A stretch of 64,000 nt of DNA from Coriobacteriaceae bacterium AM113-163 (GTDB lineage Bacteria > Actinomycetota > Coriobacteriia > Coriobacteriales > Coriobacteriaceae): the NCBI GenBank assembly GCA_027673765.1, contig JAQDWB010000001.1, positions 124,001 through 188,000 of the forward strand. Direction: 5' to 3'. Positions 8,905-16,782 of this stretch are shown one piece after another. The notes under the pieces are model-generated. The model was not told the origin of the DNA and made no database searches. It saw only the letters and a list, made by a program, of their open reading frames with translations. Each line of letters starts with the position of its first letter. The first letter of the stretch is position 1. A program made the translations under genes and the position numbers.

Positions 8905-8954
8905 AAAAGACGAGCGCTTCTTGCCAATTGAGCGGCAAGAAGTGCTCGTCTTTT
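8905..8954. terminator. bidirectional terminator after ROK kinase
   Basis: A 21-base left arm (8905-8925) begins with AAAAGACGAGC and pairs with 8934-8954, which ends CTCGTCTTTT. There is one mismatch and an 8-base loop. The A-run on one side and T-run on the other let it work on both strands, closing the sugar operon and the minus-strand remnant beyond it. Confidence 0.85.
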
Positions 8955-8987
8955 GCATTTGTTTTTGGGCAGGACGCCCCGCCTCCG

Positions 8988-9230
8988 CTAGAGTCCCTGG
9001 ACCGCCACACCCACGAGGTTTGGACCGGTGTGGACAAGAAGCGCGGGGCTGATGTCGGAGCGGACGACCTCCACCGCGTTGGCCACGCGCTCGCACAGGG
9101 CCTGCTCCATACGGTCGTAGAGGTCGGCGTGGGCCGAGGTGCGGCTCGCGGCAAAGCGCACCTTGGGGTGCTTCTCGACGATGGCGGCGATGAGCTTGAC
9201 CTCGGTGCGATGCGGTGCTTGCACAGCCAT
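8988..9230 (-). pseudogene. C-terminal remnant of a DegV-family protein
   Basis: The minus-strand frame gives ~80 residues ending VEVVRSDISPALLVHTGPNLVGVAV, like the C-terminal lipid-binding lobe of DegV (fatty-acid-binding) proteins with their HTGP motif. A full DegV has about 280 residues, so over 200 are missing. No ribosome site precedes the ATG at 9230. A terminator-like hairpin lies just upstream at 9273-9323. It is probably a decayed gene. Confidence 0.6.
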
Positions 9231-9272
9231 TTCGTGTGCGCGAGGCTGTTGGCTTTCTGGGCCACAGCAATC

Positions 9273-9327
9273 ACCTTCCCCCTAGTATGATGACCTGAAC
9301 AATCCTCATGCTAGGGGGAAGGTTTTT
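9273..9327 (+). terminator. long hairpin with T-run
   Basis: An 18-base arm at 9273-9290 (ACCTTCCCCCTAGTATGA) pairs with 9306-9323 (TCATGCTAGGGGGAAGGT) with one mismatch and a 15-base loop. TTTTT follows at 9323-9327. It has intrinsic-terminator form on the plus strand. What it terminates is unclear because no plus-strand gene ends nearby. Confidence 0.7.
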
Positions 9328-9330
9328 GTC

Positions 9331-9856
9331 GCGTAGCGGAAATTGGCCTCCACCCGCTGAGCGGGTGGCTTTCTATGCCGCGCGTGCCGCGCGGCACGGA
9401 CTAAAGTCCATGAATAAAAACGAGGAAGGCCACGTCCGGCCTCCCTCGCAAAGGGTCTCTGATTACTCCCACTCATTGGGGACAGACTTAAATGAGTGCT
9501 CTTGAAATGCCGGCGCCTGGGGACGTTCTTTTTCTGTCTGCAGTTTGGAACGTTCCTTTTCTGTCGGCAGTTTGGGACGGTCCTTAGAGCTGCAGCGCGC
9601 CATGAGCGACGAGGCGAAGCGGATCATCCTGTCTTTTGAGTTCTAAGCATAAGCCCCTGTCTCTGAGCAATGACCGGTTCGCATTTGTGCGTATTTGCGT
9701 GCGTGGGATTACGTGAATATGCGTATAGATGCGCCGTTTACGGGACAAAAATGACCGTTTAGCGGTGAGATACGTACAAACACGCACAGACGCGCGTGTT
9801 TGTGCGAATATAGAGCTATCCGAAATGCAAGACGTTCTATGACACAGGAGGCACAT
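9331..9856. other. gene-free stretch with hairpins and dispersed repeat copies
   Basis: No gene is seen. Three short hairpins occur in a row: CCACCCGC/GCGGGTGG (9352-9369), a GCCGCGCG palindrome (about 9377-9395) and GGACTAAAGTCC (9397-9408). A 30-base block at 9470-9499 recurs exactly at 60429-60458. At 9521-9586 a unit of about 27 bases starting GGACGTTC is repeated about 2.5 times, and a related copy lies near 60549. The last ~250 bases should hold the promoter of the oxidoreductase gene at 9857. Confidence 0.6.
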
Positions 9857-10936
9857 ATGGTAGATTCCAAGCAGGCTCCACTCGACTCCGCGGCAGCCGC
9901 AAAAGCAGCGTTCGCTTCGGTCCAGGACAAGCCATTCCCCGATGATATCTTTACGGCTCCCGAGCTTCGTTGGGCTGTGATCGGGTGCGGCGTTATCGCC
10001 AACCAGATGGCCCAGTCTCTCGCTCTTACCGGCCGCAAGCTTGCGGGCGTCGCCAACCGTACGCTGTCCAAGGCTCAGGCTTTTGCTGAGCAGTATGGCA
10101 TCGAGAAGGTCTATGAATCGGTTGAGGACCTCTACGCCGATCCGGGCATCGACGCCGTCTATATCACCACGCCGCACAACACGCATATCACCTATCTGCG
10201 TGACGCGCTGGCCGCCGGCAAGCACGTGCTCTGCGAGAAAGCCATTACCCTCAATTCCGCTGAGCTCGACGAGGCGCGTGCCATCGCCGACGAGCACAAC
10301 GTCGTCCTCATGGACGCCACCACGGTGCTTCATATGCCCTTGTATCAAGAGCTGCGCCGTCGCATGGATGCCGGCGAGTTTGGTCGCATGAACCTCGCCC
10401 AGCTCAACTTTGGTAGCTACAAGGAGTACGGCGATCTGACCAATCGCTTCTACAACCGCAACCTTGCTGGCGGTGCCATGCTCGACATTGGCGTGTATGC
10501 CCTGTCCGTCATGCGTCTCTTTATGGCAAGCCAGCCCATTGAGGTCGTTTCGTTGGGCAACACCTGTGAGACCGGTGTTGACGTTGCGGGCGGCATCGTC
10601 TGCCGTAATGCCGAGCAGCAGCTGGGTGTTGTGAGCCTCACGCTCCACTCCAAGCAACCCAAGCGCTCGATTATTAGCTTCGATAAGTGCTATATCGAGG
10701 TCAACGAGTATCCGCGCGCCGATCACGCGACTATCGTGTGGACTGCGGACGGCCACCGCGAGGAGGTCCACGCCGGCACCGAGGCTTACGCCCTTTGCTA
10801 TGAGATGGCCGATCTTGAGAAGGCCGTTGCCGGCGACGACTCTAAGCGTGAGCTTCTGGGCTATGCTTCTGATGTTATGGAGCTGATGACCAAGCTACGC
10901 GCCGACTGGGGAGTCGTGTACCCCGAGGAGGAGTAA
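9857..10936 (+). CDS. Gfo/Idh/MocA-family oxidoreductase
   Basis: A 359-residue NAD(P)-dependent oxidoreductase. The Rossmann segment is LRWAVIGCGVIANQMAQSL, followed by ITTPHNTHITYLRDALAAGKHVLCEKAITLN with the family's EKP-like motif (EKA here). GGAMLDIGVYAL is the usual C-domain signature (G.l.D.G.Y). The ATG at 9857 has GGAGG about 5 bases upstream, so I prefer it to the in-frame start at 9800. Substrate is unknown; relatives act on sugars, inositol or dihydrodiols. The DeoR-type regulator starts 3 bases after its stop, so the pair is probably one unit. Confidence 0.88.
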   Translation: MVDSKQAPLDSAAAAKAAFASVQDKPFPDDIFTAPELRWAVIGCGVIANQMAQSLALTGRKLAGVANRTLSKAQAFAEQYGIEKVYESVEDLYADPGIDAVYITTPHNTHITYLRDALAAGKHVLCEKAITLNSAELDEARAIADEHNVVLMDATTVLHMPLYQELRRRMDAGEFGRMNLAQLNFGSYKEYGDLTNRFYNRNLAGGAMLDIGVYALSVMRLFMASQPIEVVSLGNTCETGVDVAGGIVCRNAEQQLGVVSLTLHSKQPKRSIISFDKCYIEVNEYPRADHATIVWTADGHREEVHAGTEAYALCYEMADLEKAVAGDDSKRELLGYASDVMELMTKLRADWGVVYPEEE

Positions 10937-10939
10937 GCG

Positions 10940-11686
10940 ATGCTAGCGGAAGATAGGCTCAACGCGATCGTGTCGATGGTTCAGCAGACCGGCTCGGTTA
11001 CCGTGCCGGAGCTTGCCGAAGCCCTGGGCGTGACGGCGTCTACCATTCGGCGCGACCTGCAGACGCTCGACCGAGCACACCGTATCGCCAAGGTGCACGG
11101 AGGCGCGACAAGTCTGGAGCGCGCGCACGTGACGCGCGACCTAACGCTTAATGAGCGCAGCGACCTCCATAACGACGACAAGGAGCGTATCTGCGCCCGT
11201 GCGGCGGCGCTTGTGGAGCCCGAGAGCTTTGTATACATCGACTCGGGTTCGACGACGCTCAGGCTCATCGAGCATCTTCCACACCTTGAAGATGTCACCT
11301 ATGTGACCGATTCCGTGCTCCATGCTCAACGCCTTGCTTTGCGCGGCATGCGTACCGTGGTGCTGGGTGGCGAGCTCAAACCCGAGACCGAGGCGCTCGT
11401 TGGCCCCGATGCCTTGGCAACCTTAGACCGCTACAACTTCAACTGTGGCTTTTGGGGCTCTAACGGCATTGCCGCCGAGCAGGGCTTCACGGCGCCCGAT
11501 ATCGAGGAGGCGCAAGTAAAGCGTATCTCGATGCGCCATACGGCCAAGCGCTTCGTAATCTCGGACGCCAGTAAATTTGGCATGGTGGCGCCCGTCAAGT
11601 TCGCGGACTTCCGTGACGCAACGATTATTACCGCAGGCGATGTCCCTGCCAAGTACCGGGCAATGGACAACGTCATCACGGTCTAA
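10940..11686 (+). CDS. DeoR-family transcriptional regulator
   Basis: A 248-residue regulator. The N-terminal DeoR HTH contains GSVTVPELAEALGVTASTIRRDLQTLD. The C-terminal sensor domain contains VYIDSGSTTLRLIEHL and VVLGGELKPETEALVGPDA, typical of DeoR proteins that bind phosphosugars. It follows the oxidoreductase gene by 3 bases and probably controls that two-gene unit. The inducer is not evident from sequence. Confidence 0.9.
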   Translation: MLAEDRLNAIVSMVQQTGSVTVPELAEALGVTASTIRRDLQTLDRAHRIAKVHGGATSLERAHVTRDLTLNERSDLHNDDKERICARAAALVEPESFVYIDSGSTTLRLIEHLPHLEDVTYVTDSVLHAQRLALRGMRTVVLGGELKPETEALVGPDALATLDRYNFNCGFWGSNGIAAEQGFTAPDIEEAQVKRISMRHTAKRFVISDASKFGMVAPVKFADFRDATIITAGDVPAKYRAMDNVITV

Positions 11687-11707
11687 CAGCAAGGGACGGG
11701 CTAAGGC

Positions 11708-11749
11708 CAAAACCACCGCGAAGGGGCAGGAACCTTTGTGGTGGTTTTG
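11708..11749. terminator. terminator hairpin
   Basis: CAAAACCACC at 11708-11717 pairs with GGTGGTTTTG at 11740-11749. It lies after the DeoR gene and can serve as its terminator. Confidence 0.7.
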
Positions 11750-11763
11750 ACGTTTGTCCAGAT

Positions 11764-11804
11764 AAAACCTGCCAAAATAAACCTGTCCCTTTTTGGCAGG
11801 TTTT
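11764..11804. terminator. second terminator hairpin, convergent
   Basis: AAAACCTGCCAAAA at 11764-11777 pairs with the arm ending at 11804 (TTTTTGGCAGGTTTT). It lies between convergent genes and touches the end of the minus-strand pseudouridine synthase gene, so it likely ends transcription from both sides. Confidence 0.8.
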
Positions 11805-12462
11805 AGGGCTCCCAGGGGCAGGGGGCTTCGATGTGGATGTGCTCGCCGGTTACGGGATGCGTAAAGGACACGCTGTGGGCGTGGAGCATGAGGCCACAAG
11901 GACGCGGCGTCCCGTACAGGTCGTCGCCCACCAGGGGATGGCGCTCGCTCGCCAGGTGCACGCGAATCTGGTGTTTGCGGCCGGTGAGCAGCTCGACATC
12001 GATATACGAGCGCGTGGGCAGGCCGCGGCGGCTCTTAAGACGCTTGAGCACCTTCACGCGCGTTTGAGACGGCTTGCCGCTGGCGCCGACGCGCATCTTT
12101 CGGCTGTCGTGACGGTCGCGGGCGATGGGCTTGTCGATGAGCTTTTCGTTCCAGTCGATCTTGCCCTCGGCGAGCGCCAGGTAGTGCTTTTCGAACGCGT
12201 GGTCGATGATCATCTGGTCAAAGGCGGGCTGCGTCTGCTTGTCGAGTGAGAACAGCACCACGCCGGTGGTGTCACGGTCCAGGCGATTGAGCGGCTGCAT
12301 GTCGGTCGCGGCAAAGCCGTCGCCCATCGCCAGCAGCAGGTCGCTGGCGTAGTCGGTAAGTGTGCGCTCGCCGGTGCCGTCACCGTGGACGATCATGCCG
12401 GCGGGCTTGTCGATGGCCATGAGCCAGGCGTCGCAGTAGAGGACTTGAGGTTCTTCGTTCAC
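11803..12462 (-). CDS. RluA-family pseudouridine synthase
   Basis: A 219-residue RluA-type synthase that converts uridine to pseudouridine in rRNA or tRNA. The catalytic motif appears as LNRLDRDTTGVVLF, with the nucleophilic Asp in RLDRDT (family HRLDxxTSG; His replaced by Asn). ELLTGRKHQIRVHL and HPLVGDDLYG are further family blocks. There is no S4 domain, and the protein is shorter than RluC/RluD. The start is a GTG at 12462 with AAAGG upstream. It lies 15 bases after the U32 gene and should be cotranscribed. The RNA target is unknown. Confidence 0.88.
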   Translation of the reverse strand: MNEEPQVLYCDAWLMAIDKPAGMIVHGDGTGERTLTDYASDLLLAMGDGFAATDMQPLNRLDRDTTGVVLFSLDKQTQPAFDQMIIDHAFEKHYLALAEGKIDWNEKLIDKPIARDRHDSRKMRVGASGKPSQTRVKVLKRLKSRRGLPTRSYIDVELLTGRKHQIRVHLASERHPLVGDDLYGTPRPCGLMLHAHSVSFTHPVTGEHIHIEAPCPWEP

Positions 12463-12477
12463 GTGTAAGCCTTTCGG

Positions 12478-14973
12478 TTAGCTAATTCCCACAAACATGC
12501 AGCCCGAGGTGGCGCCGCGCAGGCGGGCGGCCGGCTTGCGGCCGGCTTGAGCCGCCTCGACAGCGCGACGGACGCGAGCGACGGCACGGCCAATCTCATC
12601 GGCCTCGAGCAAGGTTCCGTCGACCATAAGACGGCGCACGTCGGCATCGAGCAGCTGCGGAACTTGCGGCGTGAGGTCGATGGGGTAGGCGTCGTACAAG
12701 CGTGAGCGGCCGTGGATGTCGGTACGCACCGGCATGACCTTTCCGTCGATATTCTTGAGCGAGAGCTTGCGGGCACGCAGGCGGCAGTTGGCGCAATCGT
12801 GGATGCAGCCGTTGGCAACCTGCAGAATGCAATGCTCGCTTGTCATGACGCGCGGGCGGCCAAAGACGGTGATGCCCAGAGCCGCGGGCGCGGCGGCGCC
12901 GAGCGAGACAATCTCGTCGAGCGTGATCTCGGGCGAGAGCCAAAACGCGCCGGCTCCGCGTTCGGCGAGTGCCTCCATGCAGGGCGTGTTGTGCACCGGC
13001 AGGCAAGAGCGAATCTCGGCCGTGGCGCCAACCTGGGCGGCCAGGGCAAGCTCAGAGATGTTGCCAATAGCGACCGTGGCGCCAGCAACAACCCATGGGT
13101 CAACGCGGACGTGGTCAACGGCGCGGCAGACCTCATCGAGCACGGGTACGATGCCCTGCTCAAACGTATCGGCGGGGGAGAGCTTGGCCGCATCGAGCGC
13201 GTCGGTGGTCATGTAGATGCGCGTTGCACCCTCCGCGCGAGCGGCCTCGGCGGCCTCGAGCGAGGTGACGGTAGCGCAGATCTGCGGCTCATCGCGGTAG
13301 TGCTCGGGCGCGGGGCGGGAATCATTGGTGACAGTCGCCGGTAGCTCGAGCGTGCGGGCGCGCTCCTCATACGGTGCCAGAATGGCCTCTTCCAGCGCCT
13401 TACAAGCGGCGGCGCGCACCTTGTGCACGGCGGAAAAGCCCATGCCGCAGCCCTCATCGAGCGCCACCTCAAAGCTCGCGGCCTCAAAGGGAGAGGAGCC
13501 CATGCGCCCGACGTGCTCAACCAGATCGGACGCCTCGACCGCACGGGTCTTGGCGGCCTCGACGGTGAAGCCCGTGGCGGTGGCGGTGAGCGCGGGGTCG
13601 TCACAGCAGGTGAGTGTGACAGTAAACGGCTTGCCCAGGCGCGCCACGACGGACACATCAACAGCGCGGCGGCGCAGCACATCGCGCTTGAGCGCGGCGC
13701 CGGCGGCGTCGATGGCACGCTGGCTGCGAATCACGCGGACGCGGCAGCCCTCGGGCATGCTACGGGGCACGCGACACTCGATAACATCGCCGGCAGCGGC
13801 ATCATCGGCGGCAATGGTGGTCAGGAACTGGTCAAACTCGTTATCGTGGCGAAGCTCCAGCAGGTCGCCCTTGCCCACGGGCTCAAACAGCTCAATGCGG
13901 GCGATGGCGGCGCGGCGACGGCGGTCGTCGGGCTTGAGGCCGCGCACATCGCGGTTGGCCGGGCGGCTGCCCAGCACCGTGCCCACGATCTGTCCGCGGT
14001 TGTTGGAACGCTCATAGCTCATCATCTCGTCGCCCGAGGTGCCGTCCTGATAGGCGTGCGTAAAGTCGCGGTTAAAGCAGCGCTTGAGCTGGCGCTGACG
14101 GGCGGCTTCCTCGTCCTTAGAGGTCGAAACATCGGCCAGCATATCGTTAATCTGATGACGATACACGTCGACGATGGAATACACGTAATCGGGAGCCTTC
14201 ATGCGGCCCTCGAGCTTGAGCGATGCGGCGCCGGCGTCATACAGACGGCGAACAAGCTGCGAAGTGTTGGTGTCGCGCGGGCACAGCGCGCGCTCGCGAC
14301 CGGCAGGGGAGAGCGAGCGGCCGTTCTCGTCGATCAGCTCGTAAGGCAGGCGACAGGGTTGAGCGCACATGCCGCGGTTGGCCGAGCGGCCCGCCATGGC
14401 AAAGCTCGAAAGCAGACACAGGCCAGAGTAGCAAAAGCAGATGGCGCCATGGCTAAAGACCTCAAGGTCCACATCGGGCGCGGCATCGTGAATGGCGGCA
14501 ATCTCGTCGATGGAAAGCTCGCGCGAGAGGGTCACGCGGTCGGCGCCCTGCTCGCGGCACCAAAGGGTTCCGCGGTCGTCGTGGATGTTCGCCTGGGTCG
14601 AGATATGCGTCTCGATGCCGGGCATGGTGCGCTTGACCTCAAAGAACAGGCCCCAGTCCTGGATGATGAAGGCGTCGGCGCCCAGCGTGGAGCAGCGATG
14701 GATGAGCTGCAGCGCATCGCTCATCTCGGACTGCTTGATGACGATGTTGACCGTGACGTAGACGCGCGAGCCGGCTAGATGCGCGGCGCGGCAGGCCTGC
14801 TCAAAGGCCTCGTCGGTAAAGTTGGTGGCCTTGCGGCGTGCGTTGAAGCTGCCCATGCCGCAGTAGATGGCGTCTGCCCCGGCGGCGAGTGCGGCAGCAA
14901 AGGGCTCGGGCCCTCCGGCGGGCGCCAAAAGCTCGGGTCTGCGGTTGGTGGTTCGACTGGCGGTTGCGGTCAT
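12478..14973 (-). CDS. U32 family peptidase/RlhA-like protein
   Basis: An 831-residue U32 protein. It begins PELLAPAGGPEPFAAALAAGADAIYCG, with the U32 core then HISTQANIH and SHGAICFCYSGLCLLSS. Cysteines in GMCAQPCRLPY complete the likely iron-sulfur site of RlhA/TrhP relatives, which hydroxylate rRNA cytidine or tRNA uridine. The long C-terminal part (from about residue 380) matches the DUF3656-type extension. Its pairing with a pseudouridine synthase supports an RNA-modification role rather than proteolysis. A second, shorter U32 protein is at 56949-58925. Confidence 0.85.
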   Translation of the reverse strand: MTATASRTTNRRPELLAPAGGPEPFAAALAAGADAIYCGMGSFNARRKATNFTDEAFEQACRAAHLAGSRVYVTVNIVIKQSEMSDALQLIHRCSTLGADAFIIQDWGLFFEVKRTMPGIETHISTQANIHDDRGTLWCREQGADRVTLSRELSIDEIAAIHDAAPDVDLEVFSHGAICFCYSGLCLLSSFAMAGRSANRGMCAQPCRLPYELIDENGRSLSPAGRERALCPRDTNTSQLVRRLYDAGAASLKLEGRMKAPDYVYSIVDVYRHQINDMLADVSTSKDEEAARQRQLKRCFNRDFTHAYQDGTSGDEMMSYERSNNRGQIVGTVLGSRPANRDVRGLKPDDRRRRAAIARIELFEPVGKGDLLELRHDNEFDQFLTTIAADDAAAGDVIECRVPRSMPEGCRVRVIRSQRAIDAAGAALKRDVLRRRAVDVSVVARLGKPFTVTLTCCDDPALTATATGFTVEAAKTRAVEASDLVEHVGRMGSSPFEAASFEVALDEGCGMGFSAVHKVRAAACKALEEAILAPYEERARTLELPATVTNDSRPAPEHYRDEPQICATVTSLEAAEAARAEGATRIYMTTDALDAAKLSPADTFEQGIVPVLDEVCRAVDHVRVDPWVVAGATVAIGNISELALAAQVGATAEIRSCLPVHNTPCMEALAERGAGAFWLSPEITLDEIVSLGAAAPAALGITVFGRPRVMTSEHCILQVANGCIHDCANCRLRARKLSLKNIDGKVMPVRTDIHGRSRLYDAYPIDLTPQVPQLLDADVRRLMVDGTLLEADEIGRAVARVRRAVEAAQAGRKPAARLRGATSGCMFVGIS

Positions 14974-15271
14974 ATCCTGCCTTTCAAAATGCTCAGATAC
15001 TCAAAAGTATAGTGGTGCCGTCGCGGCAGGCGATGCCCGTGCTCTAAGCGGGATAAAGTCTTCAGCAGCTTGGACTGGCTGCTCCACATGAGAACCGTTC
15101 AGCGGTCCGGGGAAACCGTTGGGCGATAAAATATTCTCGCAGCGTGATAATAATCTTGCATCGCGCGGAAACCTTGAGTACTATCCCAATCAAGCGCGGT
15201 GTTCAGACCGAACTGTGCCTCCCGGTGTGAACGCCGCGCTCCCGTTCCCTTTTACTTGTAAGGAGAAAAAC

Positions 15272-15649
15272 ATGAGCAAGACCGTCGTGTCTTCCGATAA
15301 CGCACCGGCCGCCATCGGCCCGTATTCCCCCGGCATCCAGACCGGCAACATGGTGTTTCTGTCCGGCCAGCTGGGCATTGACCCTGCAACCGGCAAGATG
15401 CCCGAGGGCGTCGAGGCTCAGGCCAAGCAGTCCCTCGCTAACGTCGAGGCCCTGCTGACCGCTGCCGGCGCCACGTTTGCCGATGTCGTCAAGACCACGG
15501 TCTACCTGGCCGACATCGCCGACTTCGCCGCCGTGAACGAGATCTACGCCTCCAAGTTCGAGGCTCCGTTCCCCGCGCGCAGCGCCTTCCAGGTTGCCGC
15601 CCTTCCGGCTGGCGGTCTGGTCGAGATCGAGGTCATCGCCGCCCTCTAA
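15272..15649 (+). CDS. ridA: RidA-family enamine/imine deaminase
   Basis: A 125-residue RidA (YjgF/YER057c/UK114). It hydrolyses reactive 2-aminoacrylate and related imines made by PLP enzymes. Family blocks: AIGPYSPGIQTGNMVFLSGQ, LLTAAGATFADVVKTTVYL and the C-terminal PARSAFQVAALPAGGLVEIEVIA, which includes the substrate-binding Arg (PARSA). AAGGAG lies 7 bases before the ATG at 15272. It is a single gene closed by a terminator. The nearby ygeX product makes aminoacrylate-type intermediates, which may explain its location (inference). Confidence 0.93.
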   Translation: MSKTVVSSDNAPAAIGPYSPGIQTGNMVFLSGQLGIDPATGKMPEGVEAQAKQSLANVEALLTAAGATFADVVKTTVYLADIADFAAVNEIYASKFEAPFPARSAFQVAALPAGGLVEIEVIAAL

Positions 15650-15677
15650 GGCGTTGACAACAACTAAACATGACATG

Positions 15678-15718
15678 CAAAAAGACTCTGCAGCGCGTGC
15701 GAGCTGCAGGGTCTTTTG
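15678..15718. terminator. terminator between ridA and regulator
   Basis: CAAAAAGACTCTGCAGC (15678-15694) pairs with GCTGCAGGGTCTTTTG (15703-15718). A-run and T-run ends suit both directions, between convergent genes. Confidence 0.85.
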
Positions 15719-15773
15719 TCAAGCGATGCGACAAAAATGATCCGTTTTCCTCCGTCCCCAAGGGATCAGTGGG

Positions 15774-16430
15774 TTAGCCCTCCTTGCGGACCTTTTGCAG
15801 ATAGCGGTAGACGCTGGGCTCAGAGATTCCAAGCGCGGCGGCGGCGCAGGCAACGGCGCCCTTGAGCATAAACACGCCGTTTCCGTTGAGATGGCGGATA
15901 ACGTCCACGCGGTCGGCCTGCCCAAGCGAGGCGACATCCTGCCCGCGGCTTTCGAGCAGCTCGGAAATGCTGCGGTCGATGAGCTCCTGTGTGGACTCCG
16001 AAAGGCTTTCGACTTCGATGGGGGAGGGCTCGGTGCGTGCGGGAGCGGCGTCAAAGCAGGCCATAAGCTGCTGGGCCATGGCACTGATGTTGCGCACGGT
16101 CGAAAGATCAGTGTTGACGCAGAGCATGCCGACGATCTCGCCGTCCTCGCGAATGAAGTACGTTGCGGATTCCAGCGTCTTGCCGCCGGCACCGCGGCCT
16201 TCGTAGCCCGTAATGAACGGCAGATCGCGATATGTACCATCGTGCATGATCTTGAGTGCCAGATCGGTGGCGGGACCGCCGACCTTGCGGCCGCTCACGA
16301 TGCCGTTGCGAATATCGACGATGGCGTGGTCGGGATCCGAGAAATCGTGCAGCACGATTTCGCTGTTTTTGCCGAGTATCTGCTCCAGGAAATCGACCAT
16401 CGGCAAAAAGCGACGTACGGTCTCGTTCAC
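15774..16430 (-). CDS. YheO-like PAS/HTH transcriptional regulator (copy 1)
   Basis: A 218-residue regulator of the YheO/DauR type: N-terminal PAS_6-like domain (LPMVDFLEQILGKNSEIVLHD, then GRKVGGPATDLALKIMHDG) and a C-terminal HTH_22-like helix-turn-helix (GAVACAAAALGISEPSVYRYLQKV). I chose the GTG at 16430 because AAAGGAG precedes it by 7 bases; an ATG further upstream has no such site. It is divergent from the purine permease gene at 16783 and so is the likely local regulator of the first half of the purine locus. A paralogue at 31580-32233 faces the second half in the same way. Confidence 0.83.
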   Translation of the reverse strand: MNETVRRFLPMVDFLEQILGKNSEIVLHDFSDPDHAIVDIRNGIVSGRKVGGPATDLALKIMHDGTYRDLPFITGYEGRGAGGKTLESATYFIREDGEIVGMLCVNTDLSTVRNISAMAQQLMACFDAAPARTEPSPIEVESLSESTQELIDRSISELLESRGQDVASLGQADRVDVIRHLNGNGVFMLKGAVACAAAALGISEPSVYRYLQKVRKEG

Positions 16431-16782
16431 GGGCAACTCCTTTGGGTGAAATCGGAAATGTTCATAACAATTTTTTCTCATGGTAACACGGTGTCTATTG
16501 ACTCGCATATTCGCAGGTACATTGCGTAATACGGACGAGCGGTAGGAATTTGGCGGTAAACGGTCGACCAAAAGAAAAGTTAGATGTTATTTTGACCAGA
16601 CACTTTCCTGACCTGCGGAAATGCATTGCCTCAGCTCAAGAATAGTCTGATAACAAAAAATTATTATTGAGAATGAGAATCATCTTTAATACGATATGCA
16701 ACGAAGGCACAACCTCACCCCCGCACTGCGTCACAATAGAGCGTTAGATGCGAAAACAACTACTTCGAGGATTGGTGGTCAA
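16431..16782. promoter_or_regulatory. divergent control region with promoter and Fur-box-like site
   Basis: On the plus strand TTGAGA (16667-16672), a 17-base spacer and TACGAT (16690-16695) form a plausible sigma-70 promoter for the permease. A Fur-box-like 19-mer, GAGAATGAGAATCATCTTT (16669-16687), lies across the spacer and matches the classical GATAATGATAATCATTATC at 14 of 19 positions. AACAAA half-sites resembling the ygeX operators occur at 16652. The function of each site is inferred from position and sequence only. Confidence 0.5.
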
